From: Chloroflexota bacterium
Lineage (GTDB): Bacteria > Chloroflexota > Dehalococcoidia > Lucifugimonadales > UBA3495
Reading direction: 5' to 3'
Length of the DNA stretch: 64,000 bases
Assembly: GCA_028873965.1 (NCBI GenBank)
Contig: JAPPMU010000015.1
Location: forward strand, 138,468-202,467
In this document: positions 56,005 through 64,000 of the stretch, piece after piece
Layout: each line of letters begins with the position of its first letter
Position numbering within the stretch: the first letter of the stretch is position 1
The notes under the pieces: generated by a model
Databases searched by the model: none
What the model was told of the DNA's origin: nothing
Seen by the model: the letters and a program-made list of their open reading frames with translations, nothing else
Position numbers and translations under genes: made by a program

Positions 56005-57269
56005 GCTTGAACCTCCGCCGCACCATCGCCGTCGGCAGTCAGCGCTAACGCATCTTCCATCCACCCCGAGGTAATCAGACGGCCCAACCCCTGGGTCTCT
56101 CGCAGTTCCCTGATGTTGGGCAATTCGGAAACCGGCCGAATGATGCCGTCTGCTGAATATTCATCTCGGAACACGACCGACGTGTGTTGAAAGGTCGTGT
56201 CGTTCATCCAACCCAGCAAAGCAGGAGAGTGTGTGGTCGTTATCACCTGAATGGTCCCCCTCGCCGTCTGTCGCTCGATAAGGTCTATCAACAGCCAAAG
56301 GCGGTTGGAATGGATGCCACTGTCTATGTCCTCAAAAAAATAGACGCCACCTGATTCCTCATTCAGAAGAGTCGCTAGGATGGCCAGGAATCGCAGCGTC
56401 CCGTCCGACGCGCTGTAGGCCGACACCTTGCGCCCATTGCGCTCCGTAATGTACAGATGCACTCGACCGCTGGGGTCGCGCGGAAACTCAAAGCCGCGCA
56501 CATCCATAGGTGTCAGTTCTTCAAACCACGAAAGCAGCGTTTGCTTTCGGTCGGGGTCGGTGCAGATCGACTCCAGAACAGTGGGCAGGTTCTGACCATG
56601 GTCTCCTAGTATGGTGGCACCGGGCACCGACGGCTCTCTCATCCACGCCGGCGACAAGTCCAAGAAACGCACGTTTCCGAAAATGGCGGGGATGTCCGGG
56701 ACCGGATCTTGGTACGGGGGTGGGACTAATCCGGGTTGGTAGAGCTGAGTCAGAATGGGTTTGTTTGCAACGAGTCTGAAGGCACTATTTTCGAAAGGGA
56801 ATTCACGGCCATCAGACAAACGTATCTGCAATCTCGGGATGTCGGTTTCTCCGGTAGTTTCGTAGATTGGGCCGGATGGTCCTATTAGATGCTCTGCAAA
56901 CACTCGGAATCCGTCCAAATCATTCTGGTTGAATCCTCCTTTTATGAAGTAATCAAACTCGCCATTCGCTTCTATCGCAAGACGAAATGAAAAGGTGGCC
57001 CATTCGAAAGGGTACGTCCGAGCGAATCGAACAATTTCATTCGGTGCGCCGCGAATTCGCTCCCATACTGTTTCACCACCTCCGCCAACCTTACCCCCGA
57101 CTATCTCCGCCAGCGTGTACCCCCGCCCAATCCCGTGCAGGAACCGAAAAGCGTCCCGGATGTTGCTCTTCCCGCTGGCATTCGCCCCCACGATCACCGT
57201 GAACGGCCCGAGCTTCAGCGTCTCGTCCGCGAAATTCTTGAAATTTTTGAGCCGTAGCGAAGTAATCAT
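56001..57269 (-). CDS. AAA/ABC-type ATPase (AAA_15/AAA_21-like)
   Basis: 422 residues from the ATG at 57269 (GGGAG eight bases upstream). Walker A GANASGKS is at 28-35 with an N-terminus like RecF/OLD (ITSLRLKNFKNFADETL). The signature loop YSASDGTLRFLAILATLL is near 293-310, Walker B VYFFEDIDSGIH and the switch His in ITTTHSPALL. The central lid region (90-260) has no known domain. ATPases of this type sense phage events in OLD, PARIS and RloA-like systems. The downstream overlap with a TOPRIM-like gene makes the pair. Confidence 0.85.
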   Translation of the reverse strand: MITSLRLKNFKNFADETLKLGPFTVIVGANASGKSNIRDAFRFLHGIGRGYTLAEIVGGKVGGGGETVWERIRGAPNEIVRFARTYPFEWATFSFRLAIEANGEFDYFIKGGFNQNDLDGFRVFAEHLIGPSGPIYETTGETDIPRLQIRLSDGREFPFENSAFRLVANKPILTQLYQPGLVPPPYQDPVPDIPAIFGNVRFLDLSPAWMREPSVPGATILGDHGQNLPTVLESICTDPDRKQTLLSWFEELTPMDVRGFEFPRDPSGRVHLYITERNGRKVSAYSASDGTLRFLAILATLLNEESGGVYFFEDIDSGIHSNRLWLLIDLIERQTARGTIQVITTTHSPALLGWMNDTTFQHTSVVFRDEYSADGIIRPVSELPNIRELRETQGLGRLITSGWMEDALALTADGDGAAEVQA

Positions 57270-57426
57270 GTCACCGCTCCCTTTTTGGCTACGCAAATAT
57301 TATAAGCCTCCGGGAACGGCGGCTGTCGTAGCCAACGCCGGCCAGTTGATGCAACAACATCCTTGCCCCTCCCCCACCTCCCCGCTACAATCGCCCCACG
57401 CCATGGAATGGCGCAGTGGAGGCTAA

Positions 57427-58677
57427 TTGACCACCGCAGCTCCCGTAGCACCCCAGGCCCCCGGCATCAAGAATAACCGCGCGTTCGTCCTCGGCAGCCT
57501 CTCGGTGGGACACGGCCTGTCCCACATGTTCGACCAGGGCTTCCCCCTGCTGATCACCGAGATCGCCGCCGCCATGGGCTTGGGCACCGTCCGCACCGCC
57601 GCCCTCTTCGCCGTCCGCCAGGGCGGCTCCAGCGCCACCAGCCTCGGCGGCGGCCCCTTCATCGACCATCTCAAGTCCTACTGGGGCATCATCCTCACGG
57701 CCTGCATGTTGGGTCATGCCGTCACCTTCGCGGCCATCGGAGGCTCGCCCAGCTTCGCCCTACTTGTGGTGGTCGTATTCTTTCTATCGATGCCGGGATC
57801 CCTGTGGCATCTTCCGTCCGCGGCGGCTATCTCCCAGCGCTTTCCCGACCGGCGTGGCTTCGCCATCTCCATGCACGGGTTCGGATCCAATCTGGGCAAC
57901 GTCAGCGGCCCCGTCATCGCCGGCGCGCTGCTGGGAGCGAGCTTCATCATCTGGCGGCACGTCTTCTTCATCTACGCCGGTCTCGCTGTGTTCATGGCCG
58001 TCTTCGTGTGGTGGTCCCTCCGCGGTCTCGGACGTGAGGACGACGGCATTCGGGTCAGGAGCCTCGGCGAGCAGTTCGTCAGCGCGGCCGCTCTCCTCAA
58101 GAATCCCGTGGTGATGGCTCTGATCTTCGCGGCTTTGCTCCGGGGCATCGGCCTCAACGCCCTGTTCAACTGGACCCCCTTCTACCTCCGGGAAACCCTG
58201 GAGATGAGCACCCTCCAGGCCGGCGTTTACTACGCCCTGCTTACCGGCATGGGCATCGTGTCCGCGCCGGTCCTGGGCTGGATGTCCGACAGGTTCGGAC
58301 GCAAGGCGGTTCTCGCCCCCGGTTTCGTCGCCGCGGCCCTGCTTTCTCTAGTGGTGGTCAGCGTCGGTTCCAGCCTGCTTCTCATCCCCGTCATGGCCGG
58401 CCTTGGCCTGTTCAGCTTCGCCCTCCACCAGATCATCCAGGCCTCTGTCCTGGACTACGTCGGCCAGGGCACCGAGGCCACGGCCATCGGCCTCCTTTTC
58501 GGCATCAACGGCGTCATCGGCATCGGCTCCCCCTTCCTCGCATCCTTCATCATCGAATACTGGGGCAGCTACGGCACCGTGTACTACTACGCCGGCATCC
58601 TGACTCTCATCACCGCCCTCATCATCTTCGTCATCCCCCTGCGCAACCCCAACGCCGCCGAGCCGGCCCGCTCCTGA
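57427..58677 (+). CDS. MFS transporter (Fsr/NNP-like, 12 TM)
   Basis: 416 residues from a TTG at 57427 with GGAGG four bases upstream. About 12 helices; GHGLSHMFDQGFPLLI at the start and the second-half motif GWMSDRFGRKAVL fix the MFS fold. ISQRFPDRRGFAISMHGFGSNLG resembles the fosmidomycin-resistance (Fsr) branch. The substrate is unknown. It is divergent from the ATPase gene, with about 160 bp between the starts. Confidence 0.85.
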   Translation: MTTAAPVAPQAPGIKNNRAFVLGSLSVGHGLSHMFDQGFPLLITEIAAAMGLGTVRTAALFAVRQGGSSATSLGGGPFIDHLKSYWGIILTACMLGHAVTFAAIGGSPSFALLVVVVFFLSMPGSLWHLPSAAAISQRFPDRRGFAISMHGFGSNLGNVSGPVIAGALLGASFIIWRHVFFIYAGLAVFMAVFVWWSLRGLGREDDGIRVRSLGEQFVSAAALLKNPVVMALIFAALLRGIGLNALFNWTPFYLRETLEMSTLQAGVYYALLTGMGIVSAPVLGWMSDRFGRKAVLAPGFVAAALLSLVVVSVGSSLLLIPVMAGLGLFSFALHQIIQASVLDYVGQGTEATAIGLLFGINGVIGIGSPFLASFIIEYWGSYGTVYYYAGILTLITALIIFVIPLRNPNAAEPARS

Positions 58678-58802
58678 TCTGTTCTGGTCGGCTCGTCCCG
58701 GTTTCGGGTTATGGCAATCGCCAAGCCGGCCCCGGATCGGTGAAGAATTGCTCAAACGGCCAATCCGATCCTGCCGTAAGGTCCGCCTCCGGCAAGCAAC
58801 GT

Positions 58803-59183
58803 TCAGCAGTCCGGCAGTTCGGTGATAGCGACGTCGCCGCCGGATTGGAAGTCTACGGACAGATTGTTGCCCCAAAGCAACCCGATGCCGACGAGTGGCG
58901 TGACTTCCGCTTCCAGTATTTCAATCATCCTGAGCTCGTTGCGCCAATGAATGGCCCCTTGGTAGGAGTTGAACGTCTCCGTAACGCCAGTGCCTACCCG
59001 GTAACGGTTGAAACGCCCGGACGGGACGAGACCCAATTGATCAATCATCGCTCTCGACAGCGTCAATTCTCCGGTGAATCCTGTGTCCAGGTACGCTTCC
59101 GTCCATCTGTCTCGTCCTGCATCATCAATTAAGACCACAGTGATGGACGGATGGCGCATCAGATTCACGCTGCCTCTAATCAT
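58803..59183 (-). CDS. Second retropepsin-like aspartyl protease
   Basis: 126 residues from the ATG at 59183 (AAGGA seven bases upstream). [14 protein letters not shown] holds the catalytic Asp33-Thr-Gly, and [17 protein letters not shown] the matching second strand. It is like the protein at 32590-32949 in plan but clearly different in sequence. The upstream small gene (59197-59454) ends 13 bp before it, so the two probably form an operon, the small protein perhaps being its partner or substrate. Confidence 0.8.
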   Translation of the reverse strand: MIRGSVNLMRHPSITVVLIDDAGRDRWTEAYLDTGFTGELTLSRAMIDQLGLVPSGRFNRYRVGTGVTETFNSYQGAIHWRNELRMIEILEAEVTPLVGIGLLWGNNLSVDFQSGGDVAITELPDC

Positions 59184-59196
59184 CACCATCCTTCTG

Positions 59197-59454
59197 CTAA
59201 AAGCCGTAGGACATGTACGCCGCCGGGAACCCCACCCGAAACGTGAACACGTCGGCGTCGGGCAGTCGGTCCAGCAGCCGCCGTGCCGCTTTGTGATGGT
59301 ATTCGTCCAGCTCCCACTCCTCGCTATCCAGGTCAACGGACAGGAAGTGTCCCACCGGCTCCTCCGCGCCGTTCAGTGTGGGGCGCACTTTTTCCTCGTA
59401 GATTCGCTTGCCGAAGGCTTCCGCGTCCTCCGGGGTGATCTCTCGCCGCACCAT
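59197..59454 (-). CDS. Small hypothetical protein upstream of the protease
   Basis: 85 residues with a good Shine-Dalgarno (AAGGGGA). The sequence is charged: [22 protein letters not shown], then [27 protein letters not shown] and [16 protein letters not shown] at the end. I do not know the family, but the same small gene type with an acidic SxDLxSxEWELD core commonly precedes retropepsin-like genes in related genomes (from memory, not checked). It could be the partner or substrate of the protease it is cotranscribed with. Confidence 0.65.
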   Translation of the reverse strand: MVRREITPEDAEAFGKRIYEEKVRPTLNGAEEPVGHFLSVDLDSEEWELDEYHHKAARRLLDRLPDADVFTFRVGFPAAYMSYGF

Positions 59455-59549
59455 GATTGTCCCCTTGCCTTGCCGCGTCGCGCCGGTTCGCTTTCGCCGG
59501 CTATGCGCAGGTTAGCACACCATGGCGTAAACGCCGCCGCCAATAAACC

Positions 59550-59673
59550 GTCAGCATCAGCATTTGCAAGGTTTGAGGATTATCAGGATTACCCCATCGT
59601 TCACGCTCATGGTAAGCCTGTCGAAACCACCCAATCCCGAAAATCCTCAAATCGCAAAAATCCTGATTCTGAC
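59550..59673. repeat. 124-bp long imperfect palindrome (GTCAG...CTGAC family)
   Basis: It starts GTCAGCATCAGCATTTG and ends CAAAAATCCTGATTCTGAC, with inner arms GGATTATCAGGATT and AATCCCGAAAATCCT. It is related to 41131-41240 and fills most of the gap 59455-59754 between the small gene and lepA. Confidence 0.7.
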
Positions 59674-59754
59674 GTTCCCCCGCCACAAACCGGGTCCGCG
59701 CCAGCCGCCCGTTCGTTGCCGCCCCGTTTGCCCCGTGCTACCATGATTCCCACC

Positions 59755-61608
59755 ATGGACCAGCAGCACATCCGAAATTTCTGCATCATCGCCCACATCG
59801 ACCACGGTAAGTCCACTCTGGCCGATCGCCTCCTCGAAATCACCGGAACCGTCCGCCCTCAGGACATGAAGGCGCAGTTCCTTGACCAGATGGAGCTGGA
59901 GCGGGAGCGCGGCATCACCATCAAGGGCAAAGCGGTGCACATGACCCACCGCACTCCCGATGGCGTCGAATACCAGCTGAACCTCATCGACACCCCCGGT
60001 CACGTCGACTTCTCCTATGAGGTCTCCCGCGCCCTTGCCGCCTGCGAAGGCGCGCTATTGGTGGTCGACGCCACCCAGGGCGTCGAAGCCCAGACCATCG
60101 CCAACACCATGCTCGCTCTGGAGTACGACCTCGAGATGATCCCCGTCATCAACAAGGTCGATCTGCCTTCAGCCGAGCCGGATCGCGTCGCCGCCGAAAT
60201 GGAGCAGATCTTCGGCTTCCGCCGCGACGAGGTGATGTTCGTCTCCGCGAAAGACGGCCTCGGTTGCCGCGAGCTTCTCGATGCCATCGTCCAGCGCGTT
60301 CCCGCTCCCAAAGGCGTAGATGACGCCCCCTTCCGCGCCCTCGTCTTCGACTCCACCTACAACACCTACAAGGGCATCATCGCCTACGTTCGCGTCGAGG
60401 ACGGCAATATCGGGCAGAATGATCGCCTCCGCGTCATGTCCTCCGGCCGCTCCGTCGAGATCATGGAGGTCGGCGTCTTCGCTCCCGAACCGACACCCAC
60501 GGGCTCCCTCCAGGCCGGCCAGGTCGGCTACGTCGCCACCGGCTTCAAGGACGTGCAGGAATGCGCCGTGGGCGACACCCTCACCAACAACGCTGAACCC
60601 GCGGACGAACCGCTCCCCGGTTACGTCGAGCTCAAGTCCATGGTCTTTGCCGGCCTCTACCCTTCCGACGGCGAGGACTACACCCGCCTGCGCGCCGCCC
60701 TGGAAAAGCTCAAGCTCAACGACGCCTCCCTGACCATCGAGCCCGAGAACAGCGGCGCCCTCGGCTTCGGCTTCAGGTGTGGCTTCCTCGGCCTCGTCCA
60801 CCTCGAGATCGTCCAGGAACGCCTGGAACGTGAATATGACCTCGACCTGATCGTCACCGCCCCCAGCGTGGCCTACGAGGTGCTGCTCACCAGCGGCGAG
60901 GTCATTCGCATCGACAACCCGTCGCTGCTCCCGCAACCGAACTCCATCTCCGAGATTCGCGAGCCCATCCTCGGCGTGACCATCGTCGCCCCCAGCCGCG
61001 CCGTCGGCGCGATCATGGAACTGATGCACGCCCGCCGTTCCGAGTTCCGTCGCATGGAGTACATGCAGGGCAGCAGGTCGAACAACCCCGACACGGCCAC
61101 CGGCGACGCCGACGGCCAGAACCGCGTGGTCATGGAGTACACCATGCCCCTGAGCGAGATGCTGGCCGACTTCTACAACCAGCTCAAGTCCCGCACCCAG
61201 GGCTACGCCTCCCTCGACTACACCTTTGAGGGCTACCGCGCCGCCCCGTTGGTCCGCATCGACATCCTGGTCAATCAGACCCCCGTCGAAGCCCTGAGTA
61301 TGATCAGCCACCGCGACAACGCCGTCGTCCAGGGCCGCGGCATCGTCGAAAAGCTCCGGGCCACCATTCCGCGCCAGATGTTCGAGGTGCCCATCCAGGC
61401 CGCCATCGGCAGCCGCATCGTCGCCCGCGAAACCGTCCGCGCCATGCGCAAGGACGTGCTTTCTAAGTGCTACGGCGGCGACATCACCCGCAAGCGCAAG
61501 CTTCTCGAAAAGCAGAAGGAAGGCAAGAAGCGCATGAAGCGCGTCGGCCGCGTCGAAGTCCCCCAGGAAGCCTTCCTCAGCCTCCTCAAAATCGGCGAAG
61601 ACGGCTAG
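59755..61608 (+). CDS. lepA: Elongation factor 4 (LepA)
   Basis: 617 residues from the ATG at 59755; an ATG at 59743 would add four residues. GTP-binding motifs are AHIDHGKST (13-21), DTPGH and NKVD near 130-135, then domain II, the EF-G-like domains, and the LepA C-terminal domain ending [22 protein letters not shown]. The standard family length is about 600. LepA acts on ribosomes during initiation or back-translocation and becomes important under stress. No Shine-Dalgarno is seen in front of either start. Confidence 0.96.
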   Translation: MDQQHIRNFCIIAHIDHGKSTLADRLLEITGTVRPQDMKAQFLDQMELERERGITIKGKAVHMTHRTPDGVEYQLNLIDTPGHVDFSYEVSRALAACEGALLVVDATQGVEAQTIANTMLALEYDLEMIPVINKVDLPSAEPDRVAAEMEQIFGFRRDEVMFVSAKDGLGCRELLDAIVQRVPAPKGVDDAPFRALVFDSTYNTYKGIIAYVRVEDGNIGQNDRLRVMSSGRSVEIMEVGVFAPEPTPTGSLQAGQVGYVATGFKDVQECAVGDTLTNNAEPADEPLPGYVELKSMVFAGLYPSDGEDYTRLRAALEKLKLNDASLTIEPENSGALGFGFRCGFLGLVHLEIVQERLEREYDLDLIVTAPSVAYEVLLTSGEVIRIDNPSLLPQPNSISEIREPILGVTIVAPSRAVGAIMELMHARRSEFRRMEYMQGSRSNNPDTATGDADGQNRVVMEYTMPLSEMLADFYNQLKSRTQGYASLDYTFEGYRAAPLVRIDILVNQTPVEALSMISHRDNAVVQGRGIVEKLRATIPRQMFEVPIQAAIGSRIVARETVRAMRKDVLSKCYGGDITRKRKLLEKQKEGKKRMKRVGRVEVPQEAFLSLLKIGEDG

Positions 61609-61645
61609 ATCGAGATACGGATTGGCCTCACTGAAGGAGACTCAC

Positions 61646-62353
61646 ATGCCTCCCCCTTCTCACGGCTCAGATTGTGTACCAAGATGCTGGTGGACTAGCT
61701 GTACATATTGCCAACAGCGCATCTACGTCTTCACGTGCAACCACGGATCCGGCGTAGCTTTTGACATTCAGGGTTGGCCATGGCCTGAACACGAGTGCGG
61801 AAGCCCTTCACTAAATGCGGGTGCGCAACCTAACGTTCCTCAGGTAACACGGCACACTAAATCTGATGGCAGCAAAATTGTTGAAATCGAAGAATGGGGC
61901 ATAACCGTCATACAGCCGGGCAATCTCAGTGCAAACGACTTTTCCATCACTCCCAAGCGTTCGCATGTGCAGCATTTACCCAAGCCGGATACGGTTGTTG
62001 CCATTCCGCCCGGAGAGGACGATAGTCGGCAGGTCACTGGCATAATCCGCGAAGTCCACGTCAAAGTCGACCACATGAAAGCCTTTGGATATGACGACGA
62101 TGGCCCGATGGCAGTTGCTATGGCCCAAGCCATCTTGGGGCGGCGCTGGGTTAGGGAATTCGGGCGGATAACCGTGCACACACCGCGCATTGACAGCAGC
62201 CAGCTGGAAAGCTATACCGCATGTATTCCGGCGTCTCTAATCAAAGACCGTCGAATAAAGCGGGGTATGATGGTATCCGTGCGATTAACTAGCGTAGACG
62301 TCAGCGACCGCTACCGGGATTGGTACTGCGACGATTTACGGCCGCTGGACTGA
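61646..62353 (+). CDS. Hypothetical protein with N-terminal Cys/His cluster
   Basis: 235 residues from the ATG at 61646 (GAAGGAG seven bases upstream). The first 50 residues hold C13, C17, C22 and C25 in a dense CVPRCWWTSCTYCQQ stretch, then CNHG and HEC, a zinc-ribbon-like set. The rest has two beta-rich segments, VVAIPPGEDDSRQVTG and IREVHVKVDHMKAFG, with a few charged loops. The base composition looks lower in G+C than its neighbours. I do not recognise the family, and it is a candidate for acquired DNA. Confidence 0.6.
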   Translation: MPPPSHGSDCVPRCWWTSCTYCQQRIYVFTCNHGSGVAFDIQGWPWPEHECGSPSLNAGAQPNVPQVTRHTKSDGSKIVEIEEWGITVIQPGNLSANDFSITPKRSHVQHLPKPDTVVAIPPGEDDSRQVTGIIREVHVKVDHMKAFGYDDDGPMAVAMAQAILGRRWVREFGRITVHTPRIDSSQLESYTACIPASLIKDRRIKRGMMVSVRLTSVDVSDRYRDWYCDDLRPLD

Positions 62354-62368
62354 TGTGGGATGCCGAGG

Positions 62369-62623
62369 TTACCCGGCTGTCACTCGCAGAATGACCGGCT
62401 CTCCTGCCCGCGTGTCTAGCAAGGTTCCGCAGTATTGGCACTCCGTAAACCATTCCGGCAATTCGTCCTCCGTGGTTATGCAGAGATTGGACCGCAGAAT
62501 TTGTTCGTAATACGGACAATTGCGGCAGATGTGGTACGTATAATCGGTATCCGCATCTGAATACCAAGCCAACCAAAGGCTAACCGTACCGTCGCTTCGT
62601 CGTCGAGGTCGACGTACCATCAT
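62369..62623 (-). CDS. Small Cys-rich hypothetical protein
   Basis: 84 residues. Arg-rich start (MVRRPRRRSDG), a CRNCPYYEQIL pair near 33-40 and a CQYCGTLLDTRAG pair near 62 suggest a zinc ribbon. It converges with the gene at 61646, and both look to be of lower G+C. The functions are unknown; the two may have been acquired together. Confidence 0.55.
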   Translation of the reverse strand: MMVRRPRRRSDGTVSLWLAWYSDADTDYTYHICRNCPYYEQILRSNLCITTEDELPEWFTECQYCGTLLDTRAGEPVILRVTAG

Positions 62624-62651
62624 TTCCTACCAATCAGTCAAATTTGTGCAA

Positions 62652-62687
62652 TCACTACCAAATGCTCGACCACTACCAAATGCTCGA
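62652..62687 (+). repeat. Two-copy 18-bp tandem repeat
   Basis: ACTACCAAATGCTCGACC occurs twice in a row (one base differs at the start of the first copy) in the 214-bp gap 62624-62837, which contains no gene. Confidence 0.5.
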
Positions 62688-62837
62688 CCGATTTGGTCAA
62701 CAAACAGGTGGGCAGTGTGGCGGTGTCCACCGAGATGTAATCATCTAAATTGCCGAGCCTGTGCCCGGGTTACTAATGATTGCGGGGGCGTAAATTGCGC
62801 CCCCGCACGGCGTATCTACCCGGTTCGTTCCGCACTA

Positions 62838-63833
62838 TCACAAAATGTGATACAGCATCCGGTGGTCCCGCAGCACGTCCTGCGCGAAGTCGTTCTCGAC
62901 CTCCCGCCACACCGAGTGGATGTGGTTTGCCTCGTTCTGCACGTTGTCGAACTCCACGATGAACTGCCCGCCGTGGATCCGGTAGTAGTGGTCCCGGCTC
63001 CGATCCAAACCGCCGGCCCACACCAGCCGGTAATCATCCACACCCGTCTCCCGTATCGCCGCCAGCCGCTGCTCCGCCACCGGTGCGGGAACTCCGTTGA
63101 CGTACTCCCCGATCAGGGCCATCAGGATTTCCCGCTGCGTGCCGTTCATCTCGTGGCCGGCCAGGCCCTCTTCGTCGTGGATGGCCTGCTTGCTGCTGTT
63201 GTAGCCCAGGATGTCCCACGGCGCCTTGTCGTGGATCACCGCCTTGCCCCGTTGCCCGGCATCCAGCGAACCCATCAGCTCGATCGCCAGGTCTTCCCGC
63301 CGGCCCAGTATCCGCAGTCCTTCCTTGGGCCCCTTGCGCACTTCCGCCGGGTTCGCGCCCAGGAAGAACGGGGTCACCGCGATGACCTGATCTCCCCAAA
63401 CGCTGTAGTGCACCGACAGGTGATGGCCTTCCACTCGCCATCCCCACGGATCGTGCCGGCCCGGCTCCCCGAATACCGTCCAGTAGTAAAGCTCCGGATC
63501 TCGCGGCCAGGTGACCTGCCCCCATTCCGCTTCCAGCGGACCCAGCACCAGCTCGTGCTCGATGATCGACCGCGCCTGCTGGTTCGACTCCTCGGTCAAC
63601 CCTGTCGCCAGCAATTCCAACGCCAGGGTGCGCTGATGCTCGGTCATGTCCCGCAGCGGCAACCCGTGCCGGTTCAACGGCGGGTAGTACCAGAACAGCC
63701 GCTCGCCGTCCATGTAGTGATATGTCGCCTTGTTCCTCTGGTCGCTGTCGAGGCTCGCCACCCAGCGTCGGGCGGCGTCCACCATGGCGGCGGTGACGGG
63801 AAGGTGCGGGTGCGTAAATCGGCCAGTCGTCAT
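62838..63833 (-). CDS. DUF3500-like hypothetical enzyme
   Basis: 331 residues from the ATG at 63833 (AGGAGG nine bases upstream). The middle has HHLSVHYSVWGDQVIAVTPFFLGANPAEV and the start ARRWVASLDSDQRNKATYHY, as in DUF3500 proteins, which are often secreted; here no signal peptide is visible. His and Glu-rich segments near 150 and 290-320 (RIHGGQFIVEFDNVQNEANHIHSVWRE) look like metal ligands. The function is unknown. Confidence 0.75.
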   Translation of the reverse strand: MTTGRFTHPHLPVTAAMVDAARRWVASLDSDQRNKATYHYMDGERLFWYYPPLNRHGLPLRDMTEHQRTLALELLATGLTEESNQQARSIIEHELVLGPLEAEWGQVTWPRDPELYYWTVFGEPGRHDPWGWRVEGHHLSVHYSVWGDQVIAVTPFFLGANPAEVRKGPKEGLRILGRREDLAIELMGSLDAGQRGKAVIHDKAPWDILGYNSSKQAIHDEEGLAGHEMNGTQREILMALIGEYVNGVPAPVAEQRLAAIRETGVDDYRLVWAGGLDRSRDHYYRIHGGQFIVEFDNVQNEANHIHSVWREVENDFAQDVLRDHRMLYHIL

Positions 63834-64000
63834 CTTGGATGACCTCCTGCTCAGACCTGTCGTTGAACTTTCCCGCAGTGTAGGAAAGCCCATCGCGGGG
63901 TGTCAAGAACGCCCGATTGCGTAAGTGTTCCGCATCCAGGAGGGTTGTCATTTGTATGTTGAAAGGGCCCCGCAGATAGGCCAATCTGTGGGGCAAGGGG
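63834..64000. other. Terminal intergenic stretch without a gene
   Basis: No supported gene. A palindrome with arms CCCCGCAGAT and ATCTGTGGGG (about 63971-63994) lies near the end and could be a terminator for a gene just outside, although no T-run follows on the plus strand. The promoter of the DUF3500-like gene should lie here on the minus strand, but no clear hexamers are seen. Confidence 0.4.

Overview
The window reads as one chromosomal segment of a GC-rich bacterium (roughly 60-65% by eye), most plausibly a Chloroflexota of the Dehalococcoidia/SAR202 type. That is inference, drawn from gene content: a luciferase-like (LLM) flavin monooxygenase, SDR, GMC, MFS and SMP-30 catabolic genes, an FmdB-groES-groEL set, tandem clpP genes between tig and clpX, a fused EtfBA, and many short palindromic intergenic repeats. 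No rRNA, tRNA or CRISPR array was seen.

Layout. 1-5.2 kb: a gene end, a hicA-hicB toxin-antitoxin pair, a Rid protein, an MFS transporter and groEL/groES/fmdB, all but the first on the minus strand. 5.4-7.7 kb: a histidine kinase/OmpR regulator pair. 7.9-16.2 kb: redox and catabolic genes (molybdopterin oxidoreductase with a CopD-like membrane protein, SDR, SirB1-like protein, DM13 lipid-anchored or membrane protein, GH15 glucoamylase/trehalase, SMP-30, GMC oxidoreductase). 16.5-24.0 kb: a tight plus-strand housekeeping run dprA-topA-xerC-aroQ-efp-xseA-xseB. 24.2-29.3 kb: a formyltransferase and the minus-strand proteostasis operon tig-clpP-clpP-clpX. 29.7-32.6 kb: a three-gene ATP-grasp/transglutaminase/alpha-E cluster. 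32.6-37.6 kb: accessory genes (retropepsin-like protease, DinB/MPI-like protein, LLM monooxygenase, Uma2-like nuclease, ketopantoate-reductase-like protein, HTH protein).

37.6-47.2 kb is the most plastic part. Two identical 167-bp MITE-like elements lie in inverted orientation and bracket ilvB with its T-box leader, an IS1-family element, two thioredoxin-like lipoproteins and argB. One copy has inserted into a DUF4160 gene. 47.3-49.1 kb and 55.4-57.3 kb each carry a two-gene ATPase-plus-nuclease-like module (ATPase+PIN; ATPase+TOPRIM-like), which are candidate defence or toxin systems. Between them lie pncB, the fused etfBA, a coiled-coil protein, a DHA2-type MFS and an orphan AprB-like iron-sulfur protein. 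The end of the window has an MFS transporter, a second retropepsin-like protease, lepA, two small cysteine-rich unknowns and a DUF3500-like protein.

Functional ties visible in the sequence: isoleucine-responsive control of ilvB by a T-box with an AUC specifier; arginine synthesis (argJ, argB); protein quality control (groESL, tig/ClpXP); DNA topology and repair (topA, xerC, dprA, exonuclease VII); and flavin/iron-sulfur electron transfer (EtfBA, AprB-like). Start codons were moved inward from the longest frame where a Shine-Dalgarno sequence or family length supported it; these choices are stated in the entries.
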